A stretch of 64,000 bases of DNA from Acinetobacter sp. TR3 (GTDB lineage: Bacteria; Pseudomonadota; Gammaproteobacteria; Pseudomonadales; Moraxellaceae). Positions 47,176 to 57,205 of this stretch are shown here, one piece after another (position 1 is the stretch's first letter; every line of letters begins with the position of its first letter). The notes under the pieces are model-generated. The model was not told the DNA's origin, did not search any database, and saw only the letters and a list, made by a program, of their open reading frames with translations. The translations under genes and the position numbers were made by a program. The stretch lies in the NCBI RefSeq assembly GCF_027105055.1, contig NZ_CP114264.1, positions 2,232,001 through 2,296,000 of the forward strand, written 5' to 3'.

Positions 47176-47343
47176 AGACGTGATTTACTCATAAACAAAA
47201 ATACCGCGAGATTTTATCCGATTCCGAAAAGATGCGCACCTAAAGAATTTTTCAATTTCGTGCAATCGTCATATTTAAGTTTCATACTGGTAAAATTCTG
47301 ACCGAATTATGTCAAAACGGTCTGGATTGCTTACATTTCAAAC

Positions 47344-47388
47344 TTTTCCACAGTTTTCCACAAAAGCTGTGGATAAAATTGTGGATTT
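47344..47388. promoter_or_regulatory. Cluster of DnaA-box-like sequences
   Basis: TTTTCCACA at 47344 and 47354 (10-base spacing), an exact reverse box TGTGGATAA at 47368-47376, and TGTGGATTT at 47380-47388. An AT-rich stretch of about 240 bases follows. No replication gene is nearby. Confidence 0.55.
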
Positions 47389-47667
47389 CTTCGCTATTGA
47401 CAAAGTATTTTTATGTGAGAACAAGGCTTACAATCAAATTGATCATTTTTTAACCAATGATTTTTATTCAATAAAAACAATGTTTTAAATATGTCAAGAC
47501 TTAGATTTTAAAAAAAATAATTTAATTTTTTTTGCTGAACATTCGCACAAATCGACTTGCTTTTTGTAAGACAGTGGAAATAAAAAAATTGTAGCTAAAG
47601 TTTTTTTTATGCTTTTTTTTGTTACACTGCTGTGAAGAACTCATGCTCATCTTTTGTGAATATTATA
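47389..47667. other. AT-rich noncoding region before lytic transglycosylase
   Basis: Very AT-rich sequence with several A/T homopolymer runs and no supported ORF. It contains the promoter of the downstream gene but no clean -35/-10 pair. Confidence 0.4.
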
Positions 47668-48528
47668 ATGATGGACACAACAAAATATATTTTCGTCCTT
47701 TTTTTGGGGACAATCGGTTTTTTAAATACGACAGTATCTAGTTATGCTGGTCAAACCATTTATCAATTTAAAGATGATAATGGTACAACTTTACTGACCA
47801 ATAAAAAGAAAGCTGAATACAATCACCTAAAAGTGATTAAAGCGACCTATTATCCTGATAGCAATATTCATAGCTATAGTAACTGGGGGTCAAGTGAAGC
47901 CTCTGTTCTACCAAGTTATAGTCGTAATAAAAATGCTTTTGATCAGATGATCCGTCAAGCATCGCAACAGCATGGCGTTTCAGAAGGTCTGATTAAAGCC
48001 GTTATGCATACTGAGTCAGGTTTTAATATTAATGCGCGATCCCCTGTCGGTGCTCAAGGATTAATGCAACTGATGCCTGCAACTGCACGTCGTTTCAATG
48101 TGAGTAATGCTTACGACCCTCAACAAAATATTTTTGGTGGTGCGAGATATCTAAGTTGGTTGTTAAAACGTTTTAATGGGGATACACGCCTTGCTATTGC
48201 AGCGTATAACGCTGGTGAAGGCAATATTGATAAATACGGTGGAATACCGCCATTTCGTGAAACACAAGATTATGTCCGTCGTGTCACGAGTCGTTTTCAA
48301 AATCTCTATTCATCAGGTCTAAGTTCAACTTCGAGTTCTAATAATGCAAACACTCAAGTGATTGCTCAATCGGCAAATTATACATCTTCAAATTCAGAAG
48401 CTATGTCCGCACCTAAACAATATAGCCGTCAAATTATCACATTGGCCGATGGTACTTTTACAGATGCACCAGCCACATATACCACAGCCAATGCAACTGC
48501 CTCTGCACGAATCCGAGTAAGTGATTAA
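47668..48528 (+). CDS. Lytic transglycosylase with DUF4124 segment
   Basis: About 286 residues. Signal peptide (FVLFLGTIGFLNTTVSSYA), then a DUF4124-like strand pair QTIYQFKDDNGTTLLTNKK, then a family 1 SLT domain (about 105-220) with catalytic glutamate in MHTESGFNINARSPVGAQGLMQLMPATARRF and IAAYNAGEGNIDKYGG. A serine/asparagine-rich tail follows. It cleaves peptidoglycan in the periplasm. I chose ATG 47668 over GTG 47632 because it gives a normal signal peptide; neither has a strong Shine-Dalgarno. Confidence 0.88.
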   Translation: MMDTTKYIFVLFLGTIGFLNTTVSSYAGQTIYQFKDDNGTTLLTNKKKAEYNHLKVIKATYYPDSNIHSYSNWGSSEASVLPSYSRNKNAFDQMIRQASQQHGVSEGLIKAVMHTESGFNINARSPVGAQGLMQLMPATARRFNVSNAYDPQQNIFGGARYLSWLLKRFNGDTRLAIAAYNAGEGNIDKYGGIPPFRETQDYVRRVTSRFQNLYSSGLSSTSSSNNANTQVIAQSANYTSSNSEAMSAPKQYSRQIITLADGTFTDAPATYTTANATASARIRVSD

Positions 48529-48742
48529 ACAAAGAAATCACTTATTCTCACATCATGATTTTATTTGTTTTTTTCAAATAAATTAGTCGTTTCCCTCTTC
48601 TTAAAACACTTCTATTGTTTTATTAGCTTAATGTATCTACGCTCATTTTTTGCTTGAATTTTTAGGGTTCGCCCTGCATATTAGCGTTATGATTTATAAT
48701 TTGTAAATCAGATCAGTTTTTATTTATAAGAGGATTTTCTCA

Positions 48743-49648
48743 ATGATGCGGATTGGTTTGTTCTTGCTGACCAACCTCGCGGTACTGGTTGTAGCTGGCA
48801 TTATCTTGTCACTCTTCGGTGTCGGTAGTTACCATGGCGCGGGTGGCTTGAATCTAGGCAACCTTTTAGTCGTCTGTTTTGTCTTTGGTATGGTGGGTTC
48901 TTTAATTTCCTTATTCATGTCGAAGTGGATGGCGAAAAAAACCACTGGAACTGAATTAATTGACCCAAATGCTCCTCGTAGTCAAGCAGAAGCTTGGTTA
49001 CTACAAGAAGTGGCACAACTTTCTCAACGTGCAGGTATTAAAATGCCTGAAGTTGGTATTTTCCCTTCTTACCAATCCAATGCATTTGCGACAGGTTGGA
49101 ATAAAAATGATGCTTTAGTCTCTGTTTCGACAGGCTTACTTGAGCGTATGAACAAAGATGAACTTCGTGCTGTACTTGCGCACGAAATCGGTCACGTTGC
49201 CAACGGCGACATGGTGACCCTTGCATTGATTCAAGGTGTAGTGAACGCCTTTGTGATGTTCTTTGCACGTATTGCAGGTGACTTTATTGACCGTAATGTG
49301 TTCGGTCGTGAAGATGGTGAAGCACCTGGTCTTGCTTATTTTGCCATTACGATTGTACTCGACATCGTATTTGGTATTTTGGCCTCTGCGATTGTAATGT
49401 GGTTCTCTCGTCAACGTGAATATCGCGCAGACGAAGCTGGTGCACGTTTAGCAGGCAAACAAGCAATGATTTCTGCTCTACTTCGTTTACAGGCAGAGTC
49501 AGAAATGCCAGATCAAATGCCAAAAGAAATGAAAGCATTTGCAATTGCGGAAGGTAAGGAACAAGGCTTTAGCTTAGCGGCTTTATTCCAAACTCACCCA
49601 ACCATTGAACAACGTGTTGCCGCTTTACAGCAATTAAATGTTCAATAA
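48743..49648 (+). CDS. htpX: Membrane zinc protease HtpX
   Basis: A 301-residue M48 heat-shock protease that degrades misfolded membrane proteins. Two N-terminal membrane helices (about 5-25, 33-54), zinc motif [12 protein letters not shown] (about 140), two more helices (about 160-180, 196-216) and the third zinc ligand in [14 protein letters not shown]. The C-terminus [18 protein letters not shown] segment ([14 protein letters not shown]) is typical. Start preceded by AGAGGA. An AGGG-TTCG-CCCT hairpin lies in its upstream region near 48668. Confidence 0.95.
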   Translation: MMRIGLFLLTNLAVLVVAGIILSLFGVGSYHGAGGLNLGNLLVVCFVFGMVGSLISLFMSKWMAKKTTGTELIDPNAPRSQAEAWLLQEVAQLSQRAGIKMPEVGIFPSYQSNAFATGWNKNDALVSVSTGLLERMNKDELRAVLAHEIGHVANGDMVTLALIQGVVNAFVMFFARIAGDFIDRNVFGREDGEAPGLAYFAITIVLDIVFGILASAIVMWFSRQREYRADEAGARLAGKQAMISALLRLQAESEMPDQMPKEMKAFAIAEGKEQGFSLAALFQTHPTIEQRVAALQQLNVQ

Positions 49649-49667
49649 TCAGTATCAGATAAATGAT

Positions 49668-49696
49668 AAAGCCTCCGTTATGGAGGCTTTATTTTT
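49668..49696 (+). terminator. Terminator of htpX
   Basis: AAAGCCTCC, 5-base loop, GGAGGCTTTATTTTT. Confidence 0.88.
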
Positions 49697-49705
49697 GCTT
49701 AAAAT

Positions 49706-50299
49706 CTAGTGTGTTTGAAAAGATTGATAAAACTGCCACAGATAACTAAAACCTGCCCAAACTGCAACAAGCAATAAAATTAGTACGGCAATACCCAATA
49801 AATCTGGGATACGTAACCAAATCCAACTTACGATCGGATTACGCCAGAAAGCTGAAGTTTTCTGCTTTTGTTCTAGGGATTCATGCAAGAATGGATGCAC
49901 CACATGAATATCACTGTGCACTTGATATTCTTCACGGATATGGTCATGTACGATTTCCAGTGTCTTGCGACTTGGACGAATAAATACGTCAAATAAGGTA
50001 CCGACAATCGGTACAAAACCGACCAACATATCCATAATCGCCAGTTTGACCACACCCTTCAATTTATGCTGTGGTACACCGACCTCCCTCGCCTTTTTAA
50101 ATGCATACAGGGTTAGAATAAAACCTGCGATATCACCTGCAAATGGAATGGTGCTCAGTGCAGCATCGGCTCCAACACCTTGTTTGGTGAACGGAATCCG
50201 AACCAAACTGTCCATGGTATTGGCAAATTTTGCTAAATCACGTTCAACAGCAATCGCTTGCTGCTGAGTTAATTTTTTTTGTTCTGTTGGAGCAGTCAT
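49706..50299 (-). CDS. DUF4112 membrane protein
   Basis: A 197-residue protein of DUF4112. The diagnostic block is LVRIPFTKQGVGADAALSTIPFAGDIAGFILTLYAFKKARE, followed by KLAIMDMLVGFVPIVGTLFDVFIRPSRKT, which looks like two re-entrant or membrane hairpins. A final membrane helix is at about 165-188. The function is unknown. It lies 78 bases after mgtE on the same strand, so co-transcription is possible. Confidence 0.88.
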   Translation of the reverse strand: MTAPTEQKKLTQQQAIAVERDLAKFANTMDSLVRIPFTKQGVGADAALSTIPFAGDIAGFILTLYAFKKAREVGVPQHKLKGVVKLAIMDMLVGFVPIVGTLFDVFIRPSRKTLEIVHDHIREEYQVHSDIHVVHPFLHESLEQKQKTSAFWRNPIVSWIWLRIPDLLGIAVLILLLVAVWAGFSYLWQFYQSFQTH

Positions 50300-50377
50300 T
50301 CACTCAACCTAAAAACCATGTTTATGCTTGAGAATAAAGTAGATTTTCCGTTTTGTCGGTACAATTATTATTACCAA

Positions 50378-51715
50378 TCAGAATAAAATCATCGAAGCGA
50401 TGAATAAATACACCAACACACCTGTCGCATCACAAATCGAGGTGACCAATGGCGCGGAAGCACTGGCGGGATCGAGTCCAGCTTTGTTTAAAATAAACGG
50501 TAAACTCATTCCTATTAGACAGCCCATCAATACAATGCCCATCATACTCAGCGCCAAAACTAAAGCTACCATCTCATCACCACGGAAATAACCCAGCAAT
50601 GACACGGCAACCGCCATAGTTCCCCCTAAACATAAAGCGACCAAACTTTCCCGTCCGAGCAGATGGAACCAGTCTTTAAATTGCACATCACCTGTCGCTA
50701 AAGCACGCACCATAAGGGTCGATGATTGCGAACCAGCATTGCCTCCACTTCCCACCAATAATGGCAAAAAGAAAACCAATACCAGATTTTTCGCAATTAC
50801 ATCTTCATAGTGGGCAATACCAATCCCTGACAACAAGCTACCAAACACCAAGAAAACCAGCCAAAAAACACGCTTCTGATAAAGCTGCAAAATGGGTGCT
50901 GACTTAATACTAAGTTTAGATGATGCATTGACCGCACCAACTTTTAAGAAGTCTTCGGTGGCCTCTTCGCTGGCCACGTCCATCGCATCATCATAGGTCA
51001 CAATTCCGACCATCATGTTTTGATGATCGATAATCGGCAGTGCTAATAAATCATAACGTGCAATGGTTTTTGCCACTTCATCTTGGTCTGTATCCACATA
51101 AGCGGTTAAGACATTGGTTTCCATGAGCTCATTAATATTTTGCTCTTCAGGCGCAAGTATCAGTTGCTTTAAAGATAAAACCCCGAGAATTTTGCGTGCT
51201 TCATCCAATACATAAGCGAAATAAATCATTTCGGTATCAGGAGCTTCGAGACGCAGCATTTTAATCGCATCATTGACCGTCATATTCGGTTTTAAAGTCG
51301 CATATTCCGAGCTCATGATTGAGCCTGCCGTTCCCTCTAAATAGGAAGATAGTTGACGTATATCTTCGCGTTCTGCTTGTGCCAAAGCAGGCAACAACGC
51401 ATTTTGTTGTTCTTGATCCAAACATTTGAACACGTCCGCACGTTTATCCGAGGACATTTCGCCAATAATTTCAGCCAAAATATTTCTGGGCATGGCTTGG
51501 GCGAGTTTGACTTGTTCACTGGGAGGAAGATAGGAAAAGACATAGGCACGATCAGATAAATGTGTGAGCAGCAATTGACTTTGCTCAGCAGAAAGCTGTG
51601 TTAATACATCTGCAATATCGATGGCTTGAAAGGTTTTAACTGATGCAAGTGCAAGATCAATATGATTATTTTTGAGTGCGTCGCTTAATAAATATAAAAA
51701 GTTATTGTAGCTCAT
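50378..51715 (-). CDS. mgtE: Magnesium transporter MgtE
   Basis: About 445 residues: N-terminal MgtE_N superhelical domain (LAEIIGEMSSDKRADVFKCL), paired CBS domains (about 130-250) that sense Mg2+, and a five-helix membrane domain (about 280-445) with GSGGNAGSQSSTLMVRALATGD and the SASAPLVTSICDATGVLVYL pore region. It admits Mg2+ across the inner membrane and closes when cytoplasmic Mg2+ is high. I chose ATG 51715, with GAGG seven bases upstream, over a TTG at 51745. Confidence 0.93.
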   Translation of the reverse strand: MSYNNFLYLLSDALKNNHIDLALASVKTFQAIDIADVLTQLSAEQSQLLLTHLSDRAYVFSYLPPSEQVKLAQAMPRNILAEIIGEMSSDKRADVFKCLDQEQQNALLPALAQAEREDIRQLSSYLEGTAGSIMSSEYATLKPNMTVNDAIKMLRLEAPDTEMIYFAYVLDEARKILGVLSLKQLILAPEEQNINELMETNVLTAYVDTDQDEVAKTIARYDLLALPIIDHQNMMVGIVTYDDAMDVASEEATEDFLKVGAVNASSKLSIKSAPILQLYQKRVFWLVFLVFGSLLSGIGIAHYEDVIAKNLVLVFFLPLLVGSGGNAGSQSSTLMVRALATGDVQFKDWFHLLGRESLVALCLGGTMAVAVSLLGYFRGDEMVALVLALSMMGIVLMGCLIGMSLPFILNKAGLDPASASAPLVTSICDATGVLVYLFIASMILF

Positions 51716-52007
51716 TTCTGCCTCTTCACTACAAATCATCTGCAATGAAAGGCTAAACGCAACAAATTATTTTACTGTCGAATAAGAAGCTTCATTCAGA
51801 TTTTGATGAATATAAAAATGTGTAATTTGGATTAAACTACAACTCTGCGTGTCCATTTAGGGCATTAAACCTAGTTAAACCGTTTATACGGCAGAGCCAT
51901 ACTACAAATATTTTTTTATATTCTCAACTTACACAACAAAAATGAACAATTCATGTCTTAAATGAATCCATGAATAATTCATTTCTATTGCTTGGCTTTC
52001 ATTATTT

Positions 52008-55000
52008 TTATTTAAAAATTTCAATTTCTTCTTTAGGTTTAAAGATATTAGCAACCAGTACAAACATAAATGGAATAAATATCAGTACCAACACTGTCCC
52101 GAATATCACACCACCTAAAACACTGATACCAATTTCCTGACGGCTTACAGCCCCTGCTCCAAATGCAAAAACCAGTGGAATGACTCCCGCGCCAAATGCA
52201 AAAGACGTCATTAGAATAGGACGCAAACGCAGCCCTGCACCTTGTAGTGCTGCTTGAATGGCATTTTTTCCTTGTGTTTGTGCCATCGCTGCAAATTCAA
52301 CAATCAAAATTGCATTTTTACAGGATAAGCCAATTGTTGTAAGTAAAGCGATCTGAAAGTAAACATCATTTGGTAAACCAAAAATATGGGCAAAAATAAT
52401 ACTACCGCCAATCCCTAAAGGAATTGCGGTCATCACAGCCATAGGAATACGCAGACTTTCATACAACGCGGCTAAACATAGAAAAATAAATGCAATAGAA
52501 ATTAAATATAGCCAAATTGCTTGATTAATCGATTGCTGCTCTTGATAAGAAAGCCCAGTCCATAGCAAACCTAAGCCTTCTTGTTGGCCCACCAACTGTT
52601 CAATATCTTTCATGGCTTGGCCTGAAGATTGACCACTGACAACGTTAGCTTGTAATTGCAAAGCACTATATCCCATATAGCGTTGCACAATGCTTGGTGT
52701 CCCACCCCATGATGTCGTTGAAAATGAACTAAAAGGTACCATTTGATTTTGATTATTGCGTACTGACCAGCTATATAGGTCTTCAGGCTTAGAACGAAAT
52801 GGTGCATCACCTTGTAAAATAACTTGTTTAATTCGACCACGGTCAATAAAGTCATTCACATATGTCCCACCCCATGCGGTCGACAAAGTACTATTAATTT
52901 CATTTAGATTTAAACCATTTACCATCGCTTGCTTATGGTCAATCTTCACATTCAAAGTAGCTTTACTATCAGTGGATTGTTTATCTAAGTTTTCAAAACT
53001 TGAATATTTTTGTCCCAACTGTTGCAGCTGTTTAAAACTTTGATCGAGGAATTGTTCACCTTGCCCATTGATATCCTGAATCCATAAATCCATTCCATCT
53101 GTTGCGCCTAATCCATTTACAGAAGCAGGCAATGTCACATTAATCTGTGCATCGGGAAATTGGCTAAAATATTTAAGTGCTCTCTTGCGAATAGCTTCAG
53201 CAGAGTTTTTCTTCCCAGTACGGTTGTCCCAATGATTTAATGAAACAAAGCCTTGTCCAAGATTTTGCCCCGTTCCAGAATTATTTCGTCCGTAACGAAT
53301 AAGCACTAAATTGACATTTGCTTTTTCATTCTGAAGAAAATACTGACGAATTGCCTCACCGACCTCCTGACTTTTTGAAAGTGGTGCACTATCCACTAAT
53401 TTAAATTGAACACTTAATATTCCTTGGTCTTCTTTTGGTAAAAAACTACTTTGCAGACTGCTATAGAACAAAGCAAATACGGCAATTAATGCAATAAAAA
53501 TCACAGATACAGAGATTTTATAACGAAGCATGCTTTGCACTAGAGATAAATACTTATTTTTAAGTGTGTCTATCCCGTTATTGAACCGAATCGCCCATGA
53601 CTTAGGTTGATGGTTTGGCTTTAAAATCAAAGCACATAAAGCGGGTGTAAGCACCAAGGCGACTACTAAAGATAAGACCATCGCAGCAACCAAAGTGATT
53701 GAAAACTGACGATAGATAACCCCAATTGAACCAGCAAAGAAAGACATTGGAATAAAAACGGCTGTTAACACCATGGTAATTCCAATCAATGCACCGCTAA
53801 TTTCTTGCATAGATTCAACGGCTGCTTGTTTGGGTGACAAATGCTGCTCATGCATAAGCCGTTCAACATTTTCTACTACAACAATTGCATCATCAACCAA
53901 CAAACCAATCGCAAGCACCAATGCAAAAAGAGTTAAGGTATTAATACTAAATCCAAGTAATTCAAGTACCGCAAAAGTCCCTAAAATCACGATCGGTACA
54001 GTAATACTTGGAATAAGCGTCGCACGCCAACTTTGAAGAAAAAGAAACATGACTAAAATAACTAAACCAATTGCTTCGACAAGTGTTTTAATCACCTCTT
54101 TAATAGATTCTTGTACAAAGGGAGTATTATCTCTTGGATAAACGATCTTATACCCTGTTGGAAGCTTGCTAGAGAGTTCATCTAAAGTTTGATGAATAAG
54201 TTTAGATGTTTGAATTGCGTTGGCACCCGAAGATAAAGAAATGCCAAGACCTGCAGCTGGATAACCATTGATCGTATTAAAAGATTGATAATTTTCTGCC
54301 CCTAATTCAATTCGAGCAATATCTTTTAATTGAACAAAACTTCCAGATACATCTGATTTCACAATAATTTGTTCAAAGTCTTGAATCGTCTTTAAACGAG
54401 AACCTGCTGTTACTTTTGCATTCAAGTATTGACCTTGAACAACAGGCAAATCTCCGATCGCACCTGCTGCAACCTGTGTATTTTGTGTAGTAATCGCGGT
54501 AACGACATCATTTGGAATTAAATTATATTGAGTCAATTTATTTGGATCTAGCCAAATTCGCATTGCATACTGCGATCCAAAAACATCTGTTTCACCGACG
54601 CCATCAATCCGATTTAAATTATCAAGGACATGCGTAGATAGATAATCAGACAACGCAATATTATTTGCTTGCCCAGCACTGTCATACAGTCCAATCACCA
54701 TAAAGGTATCACCCAAGGACTTAGTGACATTTACTCCCTGCCGTTGTACCGCATCTGGGAGACGGCGTATCACGCCACTAATTTTATTTTGTACTTGAAC
54801 CTGTGCTGTATCGGGATTTGTGCCATTTTCAAAACTAATCGTAATACGGCTACGACCAGCTGCATCGCTGGTTGAACTAAAGTACAGTAAATGGTCGAGC
54901 CCTTGGATTTGTTGCTCTAAAACTTGAGTTACACTTTGTTCAACTGTTTTGGCATCAGCGCCACTATAGTTGGTCGATACTGTAATTTTCGGTGGAGCAA

Positions 55001-55115
55001 TATCAGGATAACGTTCAACTGGCAAATTCAGAATTGCGAGTATTCCTAATGCCATAACAATAATGGCAAGCACACCTGCGAAAATTGGACGCTCAATAAA
55101 AAATTTAGATAGCAT
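52008..55115 (-). CDS. RND multidrug efflux permease (AcrB/AdeJ-like HAE1)
   Basis: A 1035-residue inner-membrane RND pump. It begins MLSKFFIERPIFAGVLAII, has the proton-relay aspartates in ALVLAIGLLVDDAIVVVENVERLM (helix 4) and the lysine in GLSCKNAILIVEF (helix 10), plus two large periplasmic loops. It exports amphiphilic compounds as a trimer. No periplasmic adaptor or TolC-type gene lies on either side, so it must borrow partners encoded elsewhere or be a partial system. Compared with AcrB its length is normal. Substrate range cannot be read from sequence. Confidence 0.92.
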   Translation of the reverse strand: MLSKFFIERPIFAGVLAIIVMALGILAILNLPVERYPDIAPPKITVSTNYSGADAKTVEQSVTQVLEQQIQGLDHLLYFSSTSDAAGRSRITISFENGTNPDTAQVQVQNKISGVIRRLPDAVQRQGVNVTKSLGDTFMVIGLYDSAGQANNIALSDYLSTHVLDNLNRIDGVGETDVFGSQYAMRIWLDPNKLTQYNLIPNDVVTAITTQNTQVAAGAIGDLPVVQGQYLNAKVTAGSRLKTIQDFEQIIVKSDVSGSFVQLKDIARIELGAENYQSFNTINGYPAAGLGISLSSGANAIQTSKLIHQTLDELSSKLPTGYKIVYPRDNTPFVQESIKEVIKTLVEAIGLVILVMFLFLQSWRATLIPSITVPIVILGTFAVLELLGFSINTLTLFALVLAIGLLVDDAIVVVENVERLMHEQHLSPKQAAVESMQEISGALIGITMVLTAVFIPMSFFAGSIGVIYRQFSITLVAAMVLSLVVALVLTPALCALILKPNHQPKSWAIRFNNGIDTLKNKYLSLVQSMLRYKISVSVIFIALIAVFALFYSSLQSSFLPKEDQGILSVQFKLVDSAPLSKSQEVGEAIRQYFLQNEKANVNLVLIRYGRNNSGTGQNLGQGFVSLNHWDNRTGKKNSAEAIRKRALKYFSQFPDAQINVTLPASVNGLGATDGMDLWIQDINGQGEQFLDQSFKQLQQLGQKYSSFENLDKQSTDSKATLNVKIDHKQAMVNGLNLNEINSTLSTAWGGTYVNDFIDRGRIKQVILQGDAPFRSKPEDLYSWSVRNNQNQMVPFSSFSTTSWGGTPSIVQRYMGYSALQLQANVVSGQSSGQAMKDIEQLVGQQEGLGLLWTGLSYQEQQSINQAIWLYLISIAFIFLCLAALYESLRIPMAVMTAIPLGIGGSIIFAHIFGLPNDVYFQIALLTTIGLSCKNAILIVEFAAMAQTQGKNAIQAALQGAGLRLRPILMTSFAFGAGVIPLVFAFGAGAVSRQEIGISVLGGVIFGTVLVLIFIPFMFVLVANIFKPKEEIEIFK

Positions 55116-55358
55116 GGCTGCTCATTCCATCGTGGAAACAGTCAATCTTTTCAAAAAGATAGGAAAATAGAGGCTCTTTCAATCTACGATCATTACCGAG
55201 GTTTCAAGGAAACACCATCCTTATTAACATATCATTGCAAAAAGCGAAAATTACGGAGAAATAATGGATTTTTTTATTGATCATCAGCATATTTCATCGA
55301 AAAAAAATGGGATCAAAAATTTAATTTACTATTCAATCAAATACTTCTTAATTTTAGA

Positions 55359-55387
55359 TTGACACTCCACTTACTTAAACCGATAGT
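55359..55387 (+). promoter_or_regulatory. Promoter of the phosphoethanolamine transferase-like gene
   Basis: TTGACA (55359-55364), 17-base spacer, GATAGT (55382-55387), about 34 bases before the likely start region. The rest of the 311-base intergenic region to the RND gene is AT-rich with no other feature seen. Confidence 0.5.
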
Positions 55388-55426
55388 AGCACGCTCCCTG
55401 TTGCTCCCTTATTTTTCTAGGCATAT

Positions 55427-57040
55427 ATGAAGGCCAGTTTTAAACATTTTAATATTCTGCTCCTAATTCTATTGCCCGCATTAATTACTGGGGGGATACT
55501 CAGTATTGCTGGTAATTTGTCTGATGGTCTAAGACTGGGATTTCTTTCTTTGCCAGGTGTAGGTTTAATTTGGCTTGCCATTAAAACACAAAAAAAATAT
55601 TGGTATGGACTTACAGTTTTATGGTGGTTTGCGACTTGGCTTGATGTACTACTACGTTCGAGTACGTGGTTTTTATTTAATAGTGATAATGAAGCCTATT
55701 TTATTATTGAAGCAATTGCTAATACCAGTCAGCAGGAAACGCGGGAATTCATACAACTACACTTAAGCACAATCTTAAGTGTGATTTTTAGCCTACTTTG
55801 CTTGCTAATTATTTACAGTATTTCTACTTTCAAACTGATTAAAGCTCACCATCTTGATCAAATGTGGCAGAGTCGAATTTATCGTAGTTGTATCGTTTTA
55901 CTTGTTTTATTAACAATAACAAGCTATTTAATGAAGCCATCACGTAAAGTTCATCCCATCATTTTTTGGTCAGACTATCAAACAAAACTTCAGGATTTTA
56001 AAAATAGAATTAAACAACATCAAAATGTACACCGACAATGGGACATCAGTGCAAAACAAAATTTAACTCTGACAAAAAAACAGGTTGAGAAACAAACACA
56101 TGTATTAGTTCTTTCAGAGAGTTTAACAAGTCTAAATTTAGGTGTTTGTGGTTATCAACGTGAGACGACTCCAGAATTAGCAAAAAAACTGGATGAGTTA
56201 AAAATCTTTTGTAATGCATTTTCACCTTCTCCTTCAACGATTAATGCACTACGTGTTTTATTGACTGAAAGTCCTGCATCTGCACATGATCAATATTCTT
56301 CAGAAAGCGTTTTAGCTTACGCTCGAGCAGCGGGCTATAAAATTTATTGGTTAAGCAATCAAGACGATAGTTATTTATCTTCATTATTTGGTTCTTATGC
56401 AGATAAGGCTGTTTATAAAAATACACGATCAGGAAGAAGTAGTAATTCATTAGATGAAAAGCTTATTCCCGTTTATCAACAAGCTCTTGCAGATCCAGAT
56501 CCTAAAAAACTGATTATTCTTCATTTGATTGGTGCACATCCAAATTACCAAGAACGTTACCCATTAGCGTTTAATAAATTTACTGGAGACAGTAATGATG
56601 CTGTCGAACTCGACCTCAAGAATCGCAATATTGATCCTTGGGTTCGTTCACTACGCAATGATTATGATAATGCAGTGTTATATGAAGACTCCTTGCTTGC
56701 CAGATTTTTAGATGATCTAAAGGCTGATAATAATTCTGACTTTAGATCTTTTATGGTCGTTTCAGATCACGGAAATGAAGTTGGTCATGAAATTGACTAT
56801 GCTGGTCACAGCCCAAATACAAAAGCAGGATACCAAGTTCCTGTGATTATGTGGTATGACAATATGCAAGTCACGGGTGTCAATAAAGACAAAATGCTCA
56901 ATACAGCAGAACTCGATAACAATTTAATGCACATCATGGGACTTAAAAATAAAACTGCTTCACCGCAATCTTATTGGTTAGATCGTGATTATCGTTTTAC
57001 GCCTGAAGTAAATTGGCCTTATTGGAAACAGAAGTCATAA
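55427..57040 (+). CDS. Phosphoethanolamine transferase-like membrane sulfatase-fold protein
   Basis: A 537-residue protein of the EptA/CptA/OpgE superfamily (PF00884). About five N-terminal membrane helices (residues 8-180) precede a periplasmic catalytic domain: VLVLSESLTSLNLGVCGYQRETTP, probable nucleophile threonine in PSPSTINALRVLL, HLIGAHPNYQERYP and FMVVSDHGNEVGHE for metal ligands. It probably moves phosphoethanolamine from phosphatidylethanolamine to a surface glycan. The sequence around the nucleophile (STINAL) is closer to the CptA/OpgE side than to EptA, so lipid A may not be the target. Monocistronic. Confidence 0.85.
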   Translation: MKASFKHFNILLLILLPALITGGILSIAGNLSDGLRLGFLSLPGVGLIWLAIKTQKKYWYGLTVLWWFATWLDVLLRSSTWFLFNSDNEAYFIIEAIANTSQQETREFIQLHLSTILSVIFSLLCLLIIYSISTFKLIKAHHLDQMWQSRIYRSCIVLLVLLTITSYLMKPSRKVHPIIFWSDYQTKLQDFKNRIKQHQNVHRQWDISAKQNLTLTKKQVEKQTHVLVLSESLTSLNLGVCGYQRETTPELAKKLDELKIFCNAFSPSPSTINALRVLLTESPASAHDQYSSESVLAYARAAGYKIYWLSNQDDSYLSSLFGSYADKAVYKNTRSGRSSNSLDEKLIPVYQQALADPDPKKLIILHLIGAHPNYQERYPLAFNKFTGDSNDAVELDLKNRNIDPWVRSLRNDYDNAVLYEDSLLARFLDDLKADNNSDFRSFMVVSDHGNEVGHEIDYAGHSPNTKAGYQVPVIMWYDNMQVTGVNKDKMLNTAELDNNLMHIMGLKNKTASPQSYWLDRDYRFTPEVNWPYWKQKS

Positions 57041-57205
57041 TCTTCCTCCATACCCCGCTTTATCAAAGCCTGAAATGAGATATTGAATTTCAAACATTCA
57101 GTTGAAAAAATTCATTATTTTCATAAAACGATCACTTAACTGTCATCCACTTGACAAATTTCCACGACAAACTAACGACTTTAATAAAAACATTTGAGCG
57201 TCATA

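Noticed and set aside
47344..47630. Chromosomal replication origin
   Set aside because: No dnaA, dnaN or rpmH nearby and only four boxes; kept only as a DnaA-box cluster.
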